Below, one piece after another: positions 27,733 to 36,625 of a stretch of 64,000 nucleotides of DNA. Source of the DNA: Lachnoanaerobaculum gingivalis (GTDB taxonomy: Bacteria > Bacillota > Clostridia > Lachnospirales > Lachnospiraceae); NCBI RefSeq assembly GCF_003862475.1, contig NZ_RRCO01000006.1:124001-188000 (forward strand), written 5' to 3'. The notes beneath the pieces were generated by a model. That model worked only from the letters and a program-made list of their open reading frames with translations, was not told where the DNA came from and searched no databases. The translations under genes and the position numbers were made by a program. Each line of letters starts with the position of its first letter. The stretch's first letter is position 1.

Positions 27733-28173
27733 TTATTTTGGATTAACTTCTTTTGAAATCTGATCTAAATCAACGATGAGATCCAAAACAGCTCTATCAT
27801 TTTCTGTAAATGTCGGCTTATTTTCCACATACCTTCTATTGTTCTCATTTGTAGAAATATATTCTTCGTTGCTGTTATTCTTTATATATAACATATATAT
27901 CATAACAACCCCAATTATTATAGCTATTATAACTATTAAAGCTAATAACCCTATTCTTTCCATAATCTTCTTTCTACTCCTCTCAATACGCCTTGCTTCA
28001 TCCAAAATATCTATATTATTGTTTTTTTTTAATCTGACAATAATATTCTCAAGTTCATCTAACAATTCTGTCAAATTATTAGATAAAGCAGTTAGACGAT
28101 TTATAAATGAAAACACGTCAGCATCTTTTTTTTCTTTAGGGAATAGTGTAATAAAAGAATCTATACCTAACAT
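27733..28173 (-). CDS. small coiled-coil membrane protein, last gene of the dynamin cassette
   Basis: A 146-aa protein that I cannot assign to a family. Residues about 25-75 are predicted by eye to form a coiled coil (LTALSNNLTELLDELENI, then a basic DEARRIERSRKKIMER stretch). One transmembrane helix follows (IGLLALIVIIAIIIGVVMIY, about 76-95), and an acidic tail comes after it. The basic stretch before the helix suggests that the N-terminal part stays in the cytosol. It overlaps the preceding gene by one base (TAATG), so it is co-translated with the cassette and could be its membrane anchor. Confidence 0.7.
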   Translation of the reverse strand: MLGIDSFITLFPKEKKDADVFSFINRLTALSNNLTELLDELENIIVRLKKNNNIDILDEARRIERSRKKIMERIGLLALIVIIAIIIGVVMIYMLYIKNNSNEEYISTNENNRRYVENKPTFTENDRAVLDLIVDLDQISKEVNPK

Positions 28174-28523
28174 TAGAGTCCTCTCTCCCTAAGTATACCG
28201 TCTATTTTCTCCTTATTGTCCACAATCAGCTTTATAATATCACTATCGTACATATCGCTAATATCTGTGTATATACCAAACTTCTTTAAATAATTTGATA
28301 AACCTATATTAACACTTATTGACCCAAGATATTCTTTCAATGCCACATCTATTAACTCATTTGCCTTATTGTATTCAAGTTTATCTACAGCCGCTAGAAA
28401 TTCTACTGATATATTTCTCTGCTGTAAGTTCTGACTTTTGGACAAATCTTTTGAAATTTTTTCTATTATACTTTTACAACTATGTTTTGCTATTACCAAA
28501 GTTTCATGAATAAATATTTTCAA
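28173..28523 (-). CDS. small helical protein of the dynamin cassette
   Basis: A 116-aa protein of unknown family with no signal or membrane helix. It is mostly helical and charged (SIIEKISKDLSKSQNLQQ, DIIKLIVDNKEKIDGILRE). The start is a TTG that overlaps the stop of the dynamin fragment (TTGA), with AAAGGA about ten bases upstream, which implies tight coupling to that gene. It is probably an accessory subunit of the GTPase pair. Confidence 0.65.
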   Translation of the reverse strand: MKIFIHETLVIAKHSCKSIIEKISKDLSKSQNLQQRNISVEFLAAVDKLEYNKANELIDVALKEYLGSISVNIGLSNYLKKFGIYTDISDMYDSDIIKLIVDNKEKIDGILRERGL

Positions 28524-29395
28524 TTATTTGCCTGTCCTTTCTCTACCATGTCCCAAATCTGTAAAAATCCGACTGACAACTCTGCAATCTTATCAACACT
28601 TTGTTTTTCTATTGCAAGTTTAAGATTCATAGCCTCCAAGTCTTTTGTCTCATCAATCTTTTTAATTGAATCTGAGATTTCTGCACTATTAATATCGTTG
28701 ATATCTTTAAATTGATTCATTATTGAGTTAGCTGCTTTATTTACATTTACTCTAAGTTTTTCCAGGTTATCATCCAATGCAGGAACTAAGTCATGGTCAA
28801 TAATATTGTATATTGTCGTCTTTAAATCATCACTTTCTAAAGCTTTCAACATATTATTTTTAAAATCTCTGGTAATCTTCATTTCCTTTTTATTCGGATC
28901 ACCATTAAACAAATTTCTCCACCACTGGTGCAAAACAAATAATGTATTTTTTTTCACATTTTCCCCAATATTAAACTTTGTTTCCGAACTTAGCTTAGCA
29001 TTTATCTCACCAACCTGATTAATATCAAATGCAGGCGCAAATACAGGAATGTTCATAAAGTCAAATTTGATATCATTTCTCTCCAGAGCATTTTTACACT
29101 GCTCTCTCTTATCCTGTAATATTTCAAATCTGTTAGCAAGCATGTCACTTATATCTGCTATACAATTCATTAAAAGTGACATTCTCTGACTTCTCTCAAC
29201 TTCCATATAACGTGAAGATATAAACTTAAATGCCTTTTCTATATCTGTCCCTGTTATATCAAGCGCATCTGCTGATACTATTTTACCTTCCAGTCCTCCA
29301 TAACTCTTTATATGCTCATCGTATTTTTTTAAGAAAGTATCTCTAAGCCTGGCTATTGTCTCATCTGTAAAATGATCCTTATCATAATTACTAAT
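28520..29395 (-). pseudogene. 3' part of the second dynamin-like GTPase gene, cut off by IS1380
   Basis: The open frame runs from the IS1380 edge at 29395 to the stop at 28520, about 291 codons, beginning NYDKDHFTDETIARL. It has no start of its own at the edge; an internal ATG at 29204 could give a 228-aa product but lacks a good ribosome-binding site. It is helical with long amphipathic stretches, as expected for the stalk and effector part of a dynamin. If the IS and one CTAAT copy are removed, the frame joins exactly to the 5' part at 31054 (GARI then SNYDK), giving 908 aa in all. Confidence 0.85.
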
Positions 29396-31048
29396 CCTGC
29401 ATTATTCACGGTACGATATTTAAGTTAATTACCGTGCTATAAATCTTTAAACCTAATCCATGACGCTATAACTGACTTGATACACCTAAAAATGGGCAGA
29501 CTTCCCCTAGGTAGAGTTTACAAGTAGTTATCAAGCTGTCAAGGTTCATTATTAGTTGTTATTCAAGCTGTATACATAGCTTGCTGATATTTGATAGAGT
29601 ATCATAGAACTCATCCTTATATGGGCAACTGCTACACAGCTTGAATGTTATATACCTTGCTGAACGAATTACTTTTGCAGCAATCTTTAGCAGTTTTAGA
29701 CGGACAGTATCAATGCGTTGTTTTCTCATATTTGCAGATAACGCCAATCGTCTAAACCAATTAAATATGTTATAAGCAAGTGCATGTATTTGAAGCCTGT
29801 TGGCATTTACAATTCTTGTATGACTGCTGACAGAAGCAAAGTCAAAACCTGTTTTACTTTCCTTTATGAAGTTTTCCATCAAGCCTCTTTTGCAATAGAA
29901 CTTGATAAGATATTCAGGGGATGATTCCATGTTTGTAACAATGAATGTATACATGTAAGTAATTTGGTTTTCAGGTTTTTCAACTTTACAGACAACACGT
30001 CTTTCATAAGGCCAAGGACCTGCCTGATACATGAATTCACCATAAACTACAGCATAATCTACTTTGTTGTTTTTTGTGATTTCATCAAGTTCATCTACAA
30101 GATATGATGCTTTATCACGAAGTATAGCATTCTCTTTCAAACGAATTACATAGCCGGTGCCGTTTTCTTCACACTGTTTATATAAACCGGGTGTTGCAAA
30201 GCCACTATCTCCACGAAGGAGAAGTTTAATTTCCGGAAAATCTTCAAGATATTCATCAAGTATAGGCTGAAGAAATTCCACAACTCCTGTGCTTGAATAC
30301 TTAGTCCCATCGCGAAGCTGAATTTTAATCAAATCTCCTGTGATTCCATCATAGCAAACAAGTGGATGGTAACCGTTACTTTGATAGTGGAAGTTAAATG
30401 CTCTACCTTCCTGTTTGCCATAGGCATTAAGGAGTGTTGAGTCCAAATCTAAAATGATAGCTTCCGGCATCTGAATGCTATAAACTTTCTTTCGAAGAAT
30501 TTGATTTATTGAAAGGAACTGATTCAGCGAATCCTCATCCATTCGATTATGAAATCTTGAAATGGTTGGTTGTGATGCTAAAGTGTCTTTATTTAGCACT
30601 GCTTTAAACACAGGATCATTTGTAAGTTCATCTGAAGCGTCATCTTCAAAATAACCTGCAATGATCATATATATCATCTGAAGAAGATTTTCTTTATCAG
30701 TGTGATAACGGAATAATGCAGAATCATTGGTCTTAAATGATTGACTGAAAAGTTTATCAATGCCAAGTTTACTTACGAATTCTTTTATAAGAAGTAAGCC
30801 TGCATCAGAGGATAAATCTCCTCCATCGAAATTAATTTTAATTTTTCTATTGCTTTCAAGTGATAAGGTGTTTACAATACTCATAAAGGGCTCCTTTGTG
30901 TATTTTTTTTGAGTTTAAGCACCTTAATTTTACCACAAATGGACGCTCTTTTTTTCTTCACTTAATAAGTGAAAGCAATATTTTGTTAAAATATAGTAAT
31001 TATGTGGCTTTCAGCCACTTTCATGGAGTTAACAATGAATAATCTAGG
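29396..31048 (-). mobile_element. IS1380-family insertion sequence, complete, with target duplication
   Basis: The ends are CCTGCATTATTCACG (29396-29410) and, on the opposite strand, CCTAGATTATTCATTG (31048-31033), an imperfect inverted repeat. The element is flanked by the direct repeat CTAAT (29391-29395 and 31049-31053), the 4-5 bp target duplication usual for this family. It is 1653 bp long and carries one intact transposase. It splits the second dynamin-like gene in the same orientation. The clean duplication points to a fairly recent insertion. Confidence 0.93.
29559..30884 (-). CDS. IS1380-family transposase
   Basis: A 441-aa DDE transposase. The N-terminal FDGGDLSSDAGLLLIKEF is the family hallmark. 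ILDLDSTLLNAYGKQEG holds the first catalytic Asp, LLLRGDSGFATPGLY the second, and YCKRGLMENFIKESKTGFDF the catalytic Glu. The end region ALAYNIFNWFRRLAL is also conserved. A stop-free frame and intact catalytic residues suggest that it is active. Confidence 0.95.
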   Translation of the reverse strand: MSIVNTLSLESNRKIKINFDGGDLSSDAGLLLIKEFVSKLGIDKLFSQSFKTNDSALFRYHTDKENLLQMIYMIIAGYFEDDASDELTNDPVFKAVLNKDTLASQPTISRFHNRMDEDSLNQFLSINQILRKKVYSIQMPEAIILDLDSTLLNAYGKQEGRAFNFHYQSNGYHPLVCYDGITGDLIKIQLRDGTKYSSTGVVEFLQPILDEYLEDFPEIKLLLRGDSGFATPGLYKQCEENGTGYVIRLKENAILRDKASYLVDELDEITKNNKVDYAVVYGEFMYQAGPWPYERRVVCKVEKPENQITYMYTFIVTNMESSPEYLIKFYCKRGLMENFIKESKTGFDFASVSSHTRIVNANRLQIHALAYNIFNWFRRLALSANMRKQRIDTVRLKLLKIAAKVIRSARYITFKLCSSCPYKDEFYDTLSNISKLCIQLE

Positions 31049-32904
31049 CTAATTCTTGCTCCTACATTTATCTCAGTAAAAATTTCTATAAGTTCTATAT
31101 CGGATTTATCAAGCTGATTACCAATTTCTCTCTTTTTATCAATCTCCTTAATTATTCCATATAGAAAACCGTTACTCTTCTTACTATCTATATATTCCTT
31201 ATCGTCTTTAGTCAGCACACTACTTTTTGCAATTTTTTGAAACTGTATCTCATATTCTGCAAGAATTTCCTTTATCTTAGCCTTTTTATCTTCATTGGCC
31301 TGCATGTACTGTTCTAGGAAATCCCTATACTTAAGTTCTTCTCTAATTTTACCCATGGCTCTTGATATATCATATGTTATAGAGTTTACAATCTCTCCTC
31401 TTGCCTTATTCTTAGCAATATATGATACATAGCTTAAAAGCTGTGGTATACCGCTAAAGTCTTTTACTGTATTAACTGTTATTTCCTTATACCCCAGTTG
31501 TCTACGAAGATTTGTAGCTTCCTTATCAATTCCTGCCAGTATAGTAGTGATTTCGTCATCATTAACACCTTCAAAAAAATCATCCATATCTCTAAGATCG
31601 GCTGTACTGATACCTCTTAGTGCTTCATTATCTTTTTCTTTTTCCTCTATTTCAATAACATTAAAATAATCCAAGGCAGATGTAGCAAATATCACGCAAT
31701 CACTGTATTTATTGTCTATATCCTTTAGTCTATTCCTTATAAACTCAATAATCTTAATTTTTGACTTCGCTTCTTTATCTTGAAACATCATATCAATCTT
31801 ATTTAAGCAAAATATCAAAGTATGAAATTTACCCTTTGTCTCAAAAATTTCCTTTACTTTTTTCAAGAACTCCTCTTCTGAGCTTGTCAAGTACTTGGAA
31901 AAATCTATAGCAAATATAGCAACGTCACATTCATCCATTGCTTTCTCTGTTGACTTGAAATGATCCGTTCCGGCCGCATCAGGCCCCGGAGTATCATATA
32001 TAGCATACGACTCAAAATTATTCTTGTTTGTGGGATATTCAATAATCATATCTTCAATGGCAAATTTACTTGATGTATCATTCTGAGCCTTTCTAAACTC
32101 ATCCCCAATATACTTACGTATACTATATTTATCTTTAAATTCTTTTACATCACTGCCTACAATGATTCTAAACTTGTCATCTTTACTCTTTCTATATATG
32201 CAGGTATTAGGTGTTGCCATCTCAAGACTTGTTGGTGCCAGTTCCATTCCAAACATACAATTGGCAATTACACTTTTTCCGGTCTTTTTAGATGCAGCTA
32301 CAGCAATCTTCATTTCTATAGACTTTGCCTTTTCTACCTGTTTCTTTATATTAGAATACAGCTCACCTATTCTTTCAACAATCTCTTTAAGATTATCATC
32401 AGCTTCCATATTACAAATATTCTTATCTGCAATAGTAATTTGCTGTAAAATTTCATCAATATTCTTTGTGAATATATCAGTTCTCTCAGCATCTCTTACT
32501 TCTTTTCTCAGCCTTATTTCAAAATCAGATATACTATACTCTATATAAACAAGTTGTTGCATAATCTCTGCTAAAAGTGATCTATTATCATTCTCTATAG
32601 TAATAACAGTCTTCTTATTTGGATCCATCATTTGCAATAAACTAAGCACAGATGAAACATAGTTTGTCTTACCGTCTATGCTAACACTTACGCTTTCTCT
32701 CTCAAACTCAAACTGTCTACATATCTTTAGCTTGCATAAATCTGAATTCTTAATATTAAATTCCGTAAACATATAGTCAAGATATAAATTTAATTTTATA
32801 TCCTGATTATGCAAAACAAAAATTTTTCTATTCTTAACTTCTGACTCGATAAGCTCTTTATCACTCTCATAGTCAGTTCCACTAAGTACAACAATATTAT
32901 CCAT
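31021..32904 (-). pseudogene. 5' part of the second dynamin-like GTPase gene, interrupted by IS1380
   Basis: The frame codes for 627 aa, of which the first 618 belong to the gene and the last nine (SLDYSLLTP) are read from the end of IS1380. A Dynamin_N-type GTPase domain sits at about 195-500: P-loop AVAASKKTGKSVIANCMFG (near 205), switch and G3 IYDTPGPDAAGTDHF (near 304), and G4 LIFCLNKIDMMF (near 365). The 190 residues before it form no known domain. Dynamins need the C-terminal helices for membrane work, so the truncated protein is unlikely to be fully active, though its GTPase core is whole. It starts 17 bases after the first dynamin gene. Confidence 0.85.
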
Positions 32905-32921
32905 TGTTTTATCCCCACTCT

Positions 32922-35516
32922 TTATGATTTTATATCAAGATTTGCAAGTATTTCATTGATTTTTGACATTATTACTCTATCCGCCTTTTGTCTTTCCTGT
33001 TCATCCTCTATTCTACTTAACTCATCATACTTAATAAGTTGCAGATTGTCCTTTATGAATTCATCAAACTCCATACTTTTAATTCGTTGTATAAGTTTCT
33101 CAACCATTCCTACTTCTCTGGCACTAAACGCTCTGTCCATGTTTATAGCCTCCACAAAAGCATTCTTTAATACATCATTTAACACTTTTATATCTGCTAT
33201 AAACTCATCTTGTATGTCCTTATATGTGAATTCTGTACCTATAGTATTTTTCATACTTCTTTTAACATTAACATTACTGGATTTAGAAAGAATATCCAGT
33301 AAATTGTCTGATTCAGAGTCTGTAATACTACTATCACTTAAGCAATCATTCAATAAGTCTTTTGCTGCAAGTATAGCCTCTACTTCCGGGCTGGACTTCG
33401 CAAATCCATTAAATAATTTTGTTAAAATACCAATTGTATTTGGACCATATTTACTTAATGCTTCTTCAACATTCTTATCGATTGAACTTGACTTTCCTTT
33501 GACTATTCCTGTGAGATTACTTATTATCTCCCATGCCTTTGTCTCCAAATTATAATCAACTTTTTCTTCAAATAGTTCCGGCCAAAGAAGTATTCTCCAC
33601 ATAGGAGACTCTGAAGGAGTAGATGATAAATATGAGTATTCATTTCCTGAAAGTTTAGATCTCTTCGCACTATAAAATACACTCATACTTAAATAGTTTT
33701 CTGCCCTTTCTCTGAACTTATTATATCTATCCTGTCCCCTGGATTTCAAAATTAATATTTCATATATATCTCTGGCAAATCTTTCAACCAAGCTATTAAA
33801 GTATTCTATATCATAGCTTTCACCGGTTTCTTTTCTACCATTTATGAATTCACAGATATTTTGTAATAACTTTTCGTTAGTAACATCTCTTTCTCCAAGA
33901 CCCAACTCCTTTTTAAATATATTTATAATCGCATTAAAATTATTTATATGAGCCTCATTTGCAATATCCGATACTTCTTTTTGAAAATAATTATACATAG
34001 TGTGGAACTTTTGTTCTCTAAGTGCCGGTTCTACTGCTACAGGATTTTCATTTATTCCGTTGCCGGCCTTATTTCTATGCATTATTTCAAGTTCAGTATC
34101 TGTAATCTTGCATTTTTCTACATCTACTAACTCATTTACCTTTGTTTCAATTACATCTGATAATACCCTTTCCTGCTCAAATATATTAATATTTCCTTTC
34201 AACTCCTCCAGGTCAGCTTGTATGGCATTTCTCGAGTTTGTAAGTTTGTAAAATAATTCAATAAATTCCCCGGAACCTATATCCCTATTTACAAAAAGAT
34301 TTTTGTCCTCTCTTATCTTCTCAAACATATCTTGAATACGTGAAATAATACTGTCTATCCTTTTCTTCAGAATATCAAATCTTTCATCTCTATAATATTT
34401 TTCTAGACCTTTTTTAAGTTCATTTATACCATCTGTAATACCAATTTTATTTAGTTTTTTTCTTGCTTCAGTTCCTGTATCTCCTATCTTTTCACCAAGT
34501 GCAGCTACTGCAGACCCAAATAATATTCTATCTTTTCTATTTGTTATTTTTCTTCTTTCAATCCACTCATTATAAGTAGTCTCTTTATTCTTTTCAAACG
34601 CTTCATAACTATCAACCATATCTGACTTATTTGAGAAAACAAAAAGTTTATCAGAAAGAGGTGCACCATCCATATCCTTCTCTTTTAATATATCAAGTTC
34701 AGGTCCTCTTAAGCTTGGTGCCTTTGCATTAGCTACCATTATAATTGCATCTACATCCCTCATCTTGGCCAATGTCTGTTGCCTATGCATAGCTGTAGGT
34801 GAGTCAAATCCAGGCACATCATACATAATGGCATTTTTCATTGATTCAAACTTTGTTGTCTCAATTACTATTTCTTTTACAGCAATTGCTTTTTGTGGCT
34901 TTTGAATAAAATCTTTGAATTCATCACTACTAAGCTCATTACCGGAATACTGCTTTTGCGAATTTCCTATAAAAGAAGACAAGCTATCTACATTCTTGAT
35001 AATATCCAATATATCCTGATTTATATTATTCTCGTACTTATCTTTAATATCATCTCCAAGGCGTTCAAAAATATCATTATACATATTTTCAGACAAAGTA
35101 TTATATGTATATGTATCTGCATTTGAAATCCCTAATAAATTTAATTTATCTCTAAACGCTTTATTAAATTCTTCTACAGAAAAGAATGTAACTATAGCAT
35201 GGTCTACGTCTCCTGCTTTTATACAAGTGGCCGTATAAGTACATCTTGCATCTGCTGTAGGCAAAACATCATTATCCATTATCGCATTAGAAAAAGAACT
35301 TTTTCCTGCCTTCTCCAGGCCTATAACCGCTATCTCAAATTCCCCCTTTTCAAGCTTCTTGAGAAGTTTTTTTGCATCATTTTTGAAATTTTCAAGATTT
35401 GCTGTAGTATCACTATTTATAATTCTACTATTTTTTATGGCATTTATTTTCTCTATTCCGTCGATAATATTTTCTAATTTCCCTATATAAATCTCACGTT
35501 CTATATCAAATGACAT
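32922..35516 (-). CDS. dynamin-like GTPase, first gene of the cassette
   Basis: An 864-aa bacterial dynamin-like protein. After a short helical lead (residues 1-55) comes the GTPase domain: P-loop VIGLEKAGKSSFSNAIM (about 62-72), a likely switch I Thr in ADARCTYTATCI, G3 YDVPGFDSPTAMHRQQ (about 233) and G4 LFVFSNKSDMVDSYEAF (about 297). A long helical stalk follows. The start is the ATG at 35514-35516 because GAAGGAG lies six bases before it; earlier in-frame TTG and ATG codons overlap that site. Pairs of dynamin-like proteins are known in bacteria (for example LeoABC and the Campylobacter pair), where they bind membranes. Here it heads a four-gene run with a broken partner. Confidence 0.88.
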   Translation of the reverse strand: MSFDIEREIYIGKLENIIDGIEKINAIKNSRIINSDTTANLENFKNDAKKLLKKLEKGEFEIAVIGLEKAGKSSFSNAIMDNDVLPTADARCTYTATCIKAGDVDHAIVTFFSVEEFNKAFRDKLNLLGISNADTYTYNTLSENMYNDIFERLGDDIKDKYENNINQDILDIIKNVDSLSSFIGNSQKQYSGNELSSDEFKDFIQKPQKAIAVKEIVIETTKFESMKNAIMYDVPGFDSPTAMHRQQTLAKMRDVDAIIMVANAKAPSLRGPELDILKEKDMDGAPLSDKLFVFSNKSDMVDSYEAFEKNKETTYNEWIERRKITNRKDRILFGSAVAALGEKIGDTGTEARKKLNKIGITDGINELKKGLEKYYRDERFDILKKRIDSIISRIQDMFEKIREDKNLFVNRDIGSGEFIELFYKLTNSRNAIQADLEELKGNINIFEQERVLSDVIETKVNELVDVEKCKITDTELEIMHRNKAGNGINENPVAVEPALREQKFHTMYNYFQKEVSDIANEAHINNFNAIINIFKKELGLGERDVTNEKLLQNICEFINGRKETGESYDIEYFNSLVERFARDIYEILILKSRGQDRYNKFRERAENYLSMSVFYSAKRSKLSGNEYSYLSSTPSESPMWRILLWPELFEEKVDYNLETKAWEIISNLTGIVKGKSSSIDKNVEEALSKYGPNTIGILTKLFNGFAKSSPEVEAILAAKDLLNDCLSDSSITDSESDNLLDILSKSSNVNVKRSMKNTIGTEFTYKDIQDEFIADIKVLNDVLKNAFVEAINMDRAFSAREVGMVEKLIQRIKSMEFDEFIKDNLQLIKYDELSRIEDEQERQKADRVIMSKINEILANLDIKS

Positions 35517-35571
35517 CAACATCTCCTTCGGGTACAATAAAAAAAGACCCTGTCGTTAAATTTTTAATAAC

Positions 35572-35596
35572 ATTATATATATATATATATAGTCAA
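35572..35596 (-). promoter_or_regulatory. promoter of the dynamin cassette with TA-repeat spacer
   Basis: On the minus strand TTGACT (35591-35596) and TATAAT (35572-35577) are strong boxes but lie only 13 bases apart. The tract from 35574 to 35591 is nine TA units and makes up the whole spacer. Two more units would give the ideal 17. The sites are seen directly; variable expression is an inference. Confidence 0.55.
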
Positions 35597-35820
35597 GGAA
35601 AAATTAATTAATATAATACTAAATATTTAATAAATCGTTATTTTTCGTAAATAAATAGTAATTTTTATTATATTTTGAATACGAGTAATTATCACGGTAT
35701 TACATATTCTTTATTCCTTTTTATCTTTAATACCATTTTTTATTTCCATATTAAATAAAATAATGATAGTTTCAAGTTTTTCCGTATGAAGCGTTTTCAA
35801 ATTATATACCCAAAGATTAA

Positions 35821-35919
35821 CCTAGATTATTTATGATAACTCCATGAAAATGGCTGAAAGCCATATAATTACTATATTTTAACAAAATATTACTTTCACC
35901 TATTAAGTGAAGAAAAAAG
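35821..35919 (+). mobile_element. solo terminal fragment of an IS1380 element
   Basis: The 99 bases from CCTAGATTATTTATGATAAC to GTGAAGAAAAAAG match the right end of the IS1380 copy at 29396-31048 (read from 31048 inward) with a handful of changes. The outer tip of the inverted repeat is at 35821. No transposase follows; the body has been lost and the antitoxin locus lies where it would be. The surrounding 35538-35966 region holds no gene. Confidence 0.8.
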
Positions 35920-35966
35920 TATTTCATTAATTTGTAATTTTGAACAATATATGCTATCATTGAGCT

Positions 35967-36044
35967 ATGATTAAGAAACCTAAATTTGAGTTTTATACTA
36001 GGCCAACCGGAAAAAATGAATTTGAGGAGAATAATAATGGCTAA
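35967..36044 (+). pseudogene. stub of a HigB/RelE-like toxin, copy 2
   Basis: A 25-codon frame, MIKKPKFEFYTRPTGKNEFE, then ENNNG and a stop, which runs into the antitoxin start. The opening is like that of HigB-type mRNA-cleaving toxins, whose next 80 or so residues are missing. The stub overlaps the antitoxin gene by 8 bases, so its translation may still help antitoxin expression. Confidence 0.6.
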
Positions 36045-36312
36045 TGTTAAATTTGATGATTATTTAAATAATGAACTAAAAAACAATGACTTTAAAAACG
36101 GATACCTGACTGAAAAGGCCATTTTAGAAAGTGCTCTCACTGTTGCACATGCCAGACAAAGTGCAGGACTGTCTCAAAGACAACTAGCAAAAATATCCCA
36201 TGTTCCACAGTCTACAATTGCAAGAATTGAATGTGGATGTAATACCAGTATAGAAACAATAAATAAGCTTGCACTGGCACTTGGCAAAAAACTTACAATC
36301 AGCATTAGTTAA
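36037..36312 (+). CDS. HigA-like Xre antitoxin, copy 2 (orphan)
   Basis: A 91-aa DNA-binding protein. Residues 1-35 are the linker arm that usually contacts the toxin (FDDYLNNELKNNDFKNGYL). Residues about 38-88 are an Xre helix-turn-helix: ARQSAGLSQRQLAKISHVP, QSTIARIECGCNTSIETINK, and LALALGKKLTISI. The start has GAGGAG nine bases upstream. Its toxin is reduced to a 25-residue stub, so it is an orphan antitoxin; it may still repress its own promoter or counter a related toxin elsewhere. A near-identical damaged copy is at 27451. Confidence 0.85.
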   Translation: MANVKFDDYLNNELKNNDFKNGYLTEKAILESALTVAHARQSAGLSQRQLAKISHVPQSTIARIECGCNTSIETINKLALALGKKLTISIS

Positions 36313-36372
36313 TATATTACGTATATAAATTCATTCCCATCTATAATCCTTCTTAACAACAATACCTAAACA

Positions 36373-36398
36373 GAGTCGGAAACTTAAGTTTCCGACTC
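36373..36398. repeat. perfect 26-bp palindrome
   Basis: GAGTCGGAAACTT is followed at once by its exact complement AAGTTTCCGACTC, with no loop. It lies 61 bases after the antitoxin stop and 52 bases beyond the end of the lipoprotein pseudogene on the other strand. No T-run follows, so it may be a protein-binding site, or a weak terminator for either side. The region 36313-36449 has no gene. Confidence 0.6.
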
Positions 36399-36449
36399 CA
36401 CAAGTATTTGTCCACAAATTTTATCGCTTTAAAATCAACTTTAACTTCT

Positions 36450-36582
36450 TTAATTCCCTATAAATTTTACCTCTATATGTCTTTCAATATAAGTTTCATT
36501 ATCACTTGAACTACTTTCAACCACCACATGCAGTTGTAAATACCGACAAGCCTAATATCAAACTGAATAAAAGTTTCTTCAT
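36450..36582 (-). pseudogene. frameshifted mini-lipoprotein
   Basis: A short frame with a strong AAAGGAGG site begins MKKLLFSLILGLSVF and reaches TTACGG, a lipoprotein signal with lipobox Cys, then hits a stop (36517). Moving one frame lets the reading continue as VESSSSDNETYIERHIEV and KFIGN to a stop at 36450. The joined product would be only about 44 residues. It is either a real small lipoprotein broken by one indel or a truncated remnant of a longer one. Confidence 0.5.
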
Positions 36583-36625
36583 AACCAAACATCCTCCTTT
36601 AATTTGGTAAATTCTTTTTCCCATT

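Noticed and set aside
29204-29206. An internal ATG as the true start of a separate 228-aa protein
   Set aside because: The frame is open upstream to the IS edge and joins in frame with the 5' gene when the IS is removed.
32956-33555. A 199-codon open frame on the plus strand opposite the first dynamin gene
   Set aside because: It is a mirror of a clear coding frame, low in complexity, with no upstream site.
35640-35720. A possible left end of the lost IS1380 (AATTATCACGGTATTAC)
   Set aside because: It resembles the left tip only over about ten bases and lies on the wrong side of the solo right end.
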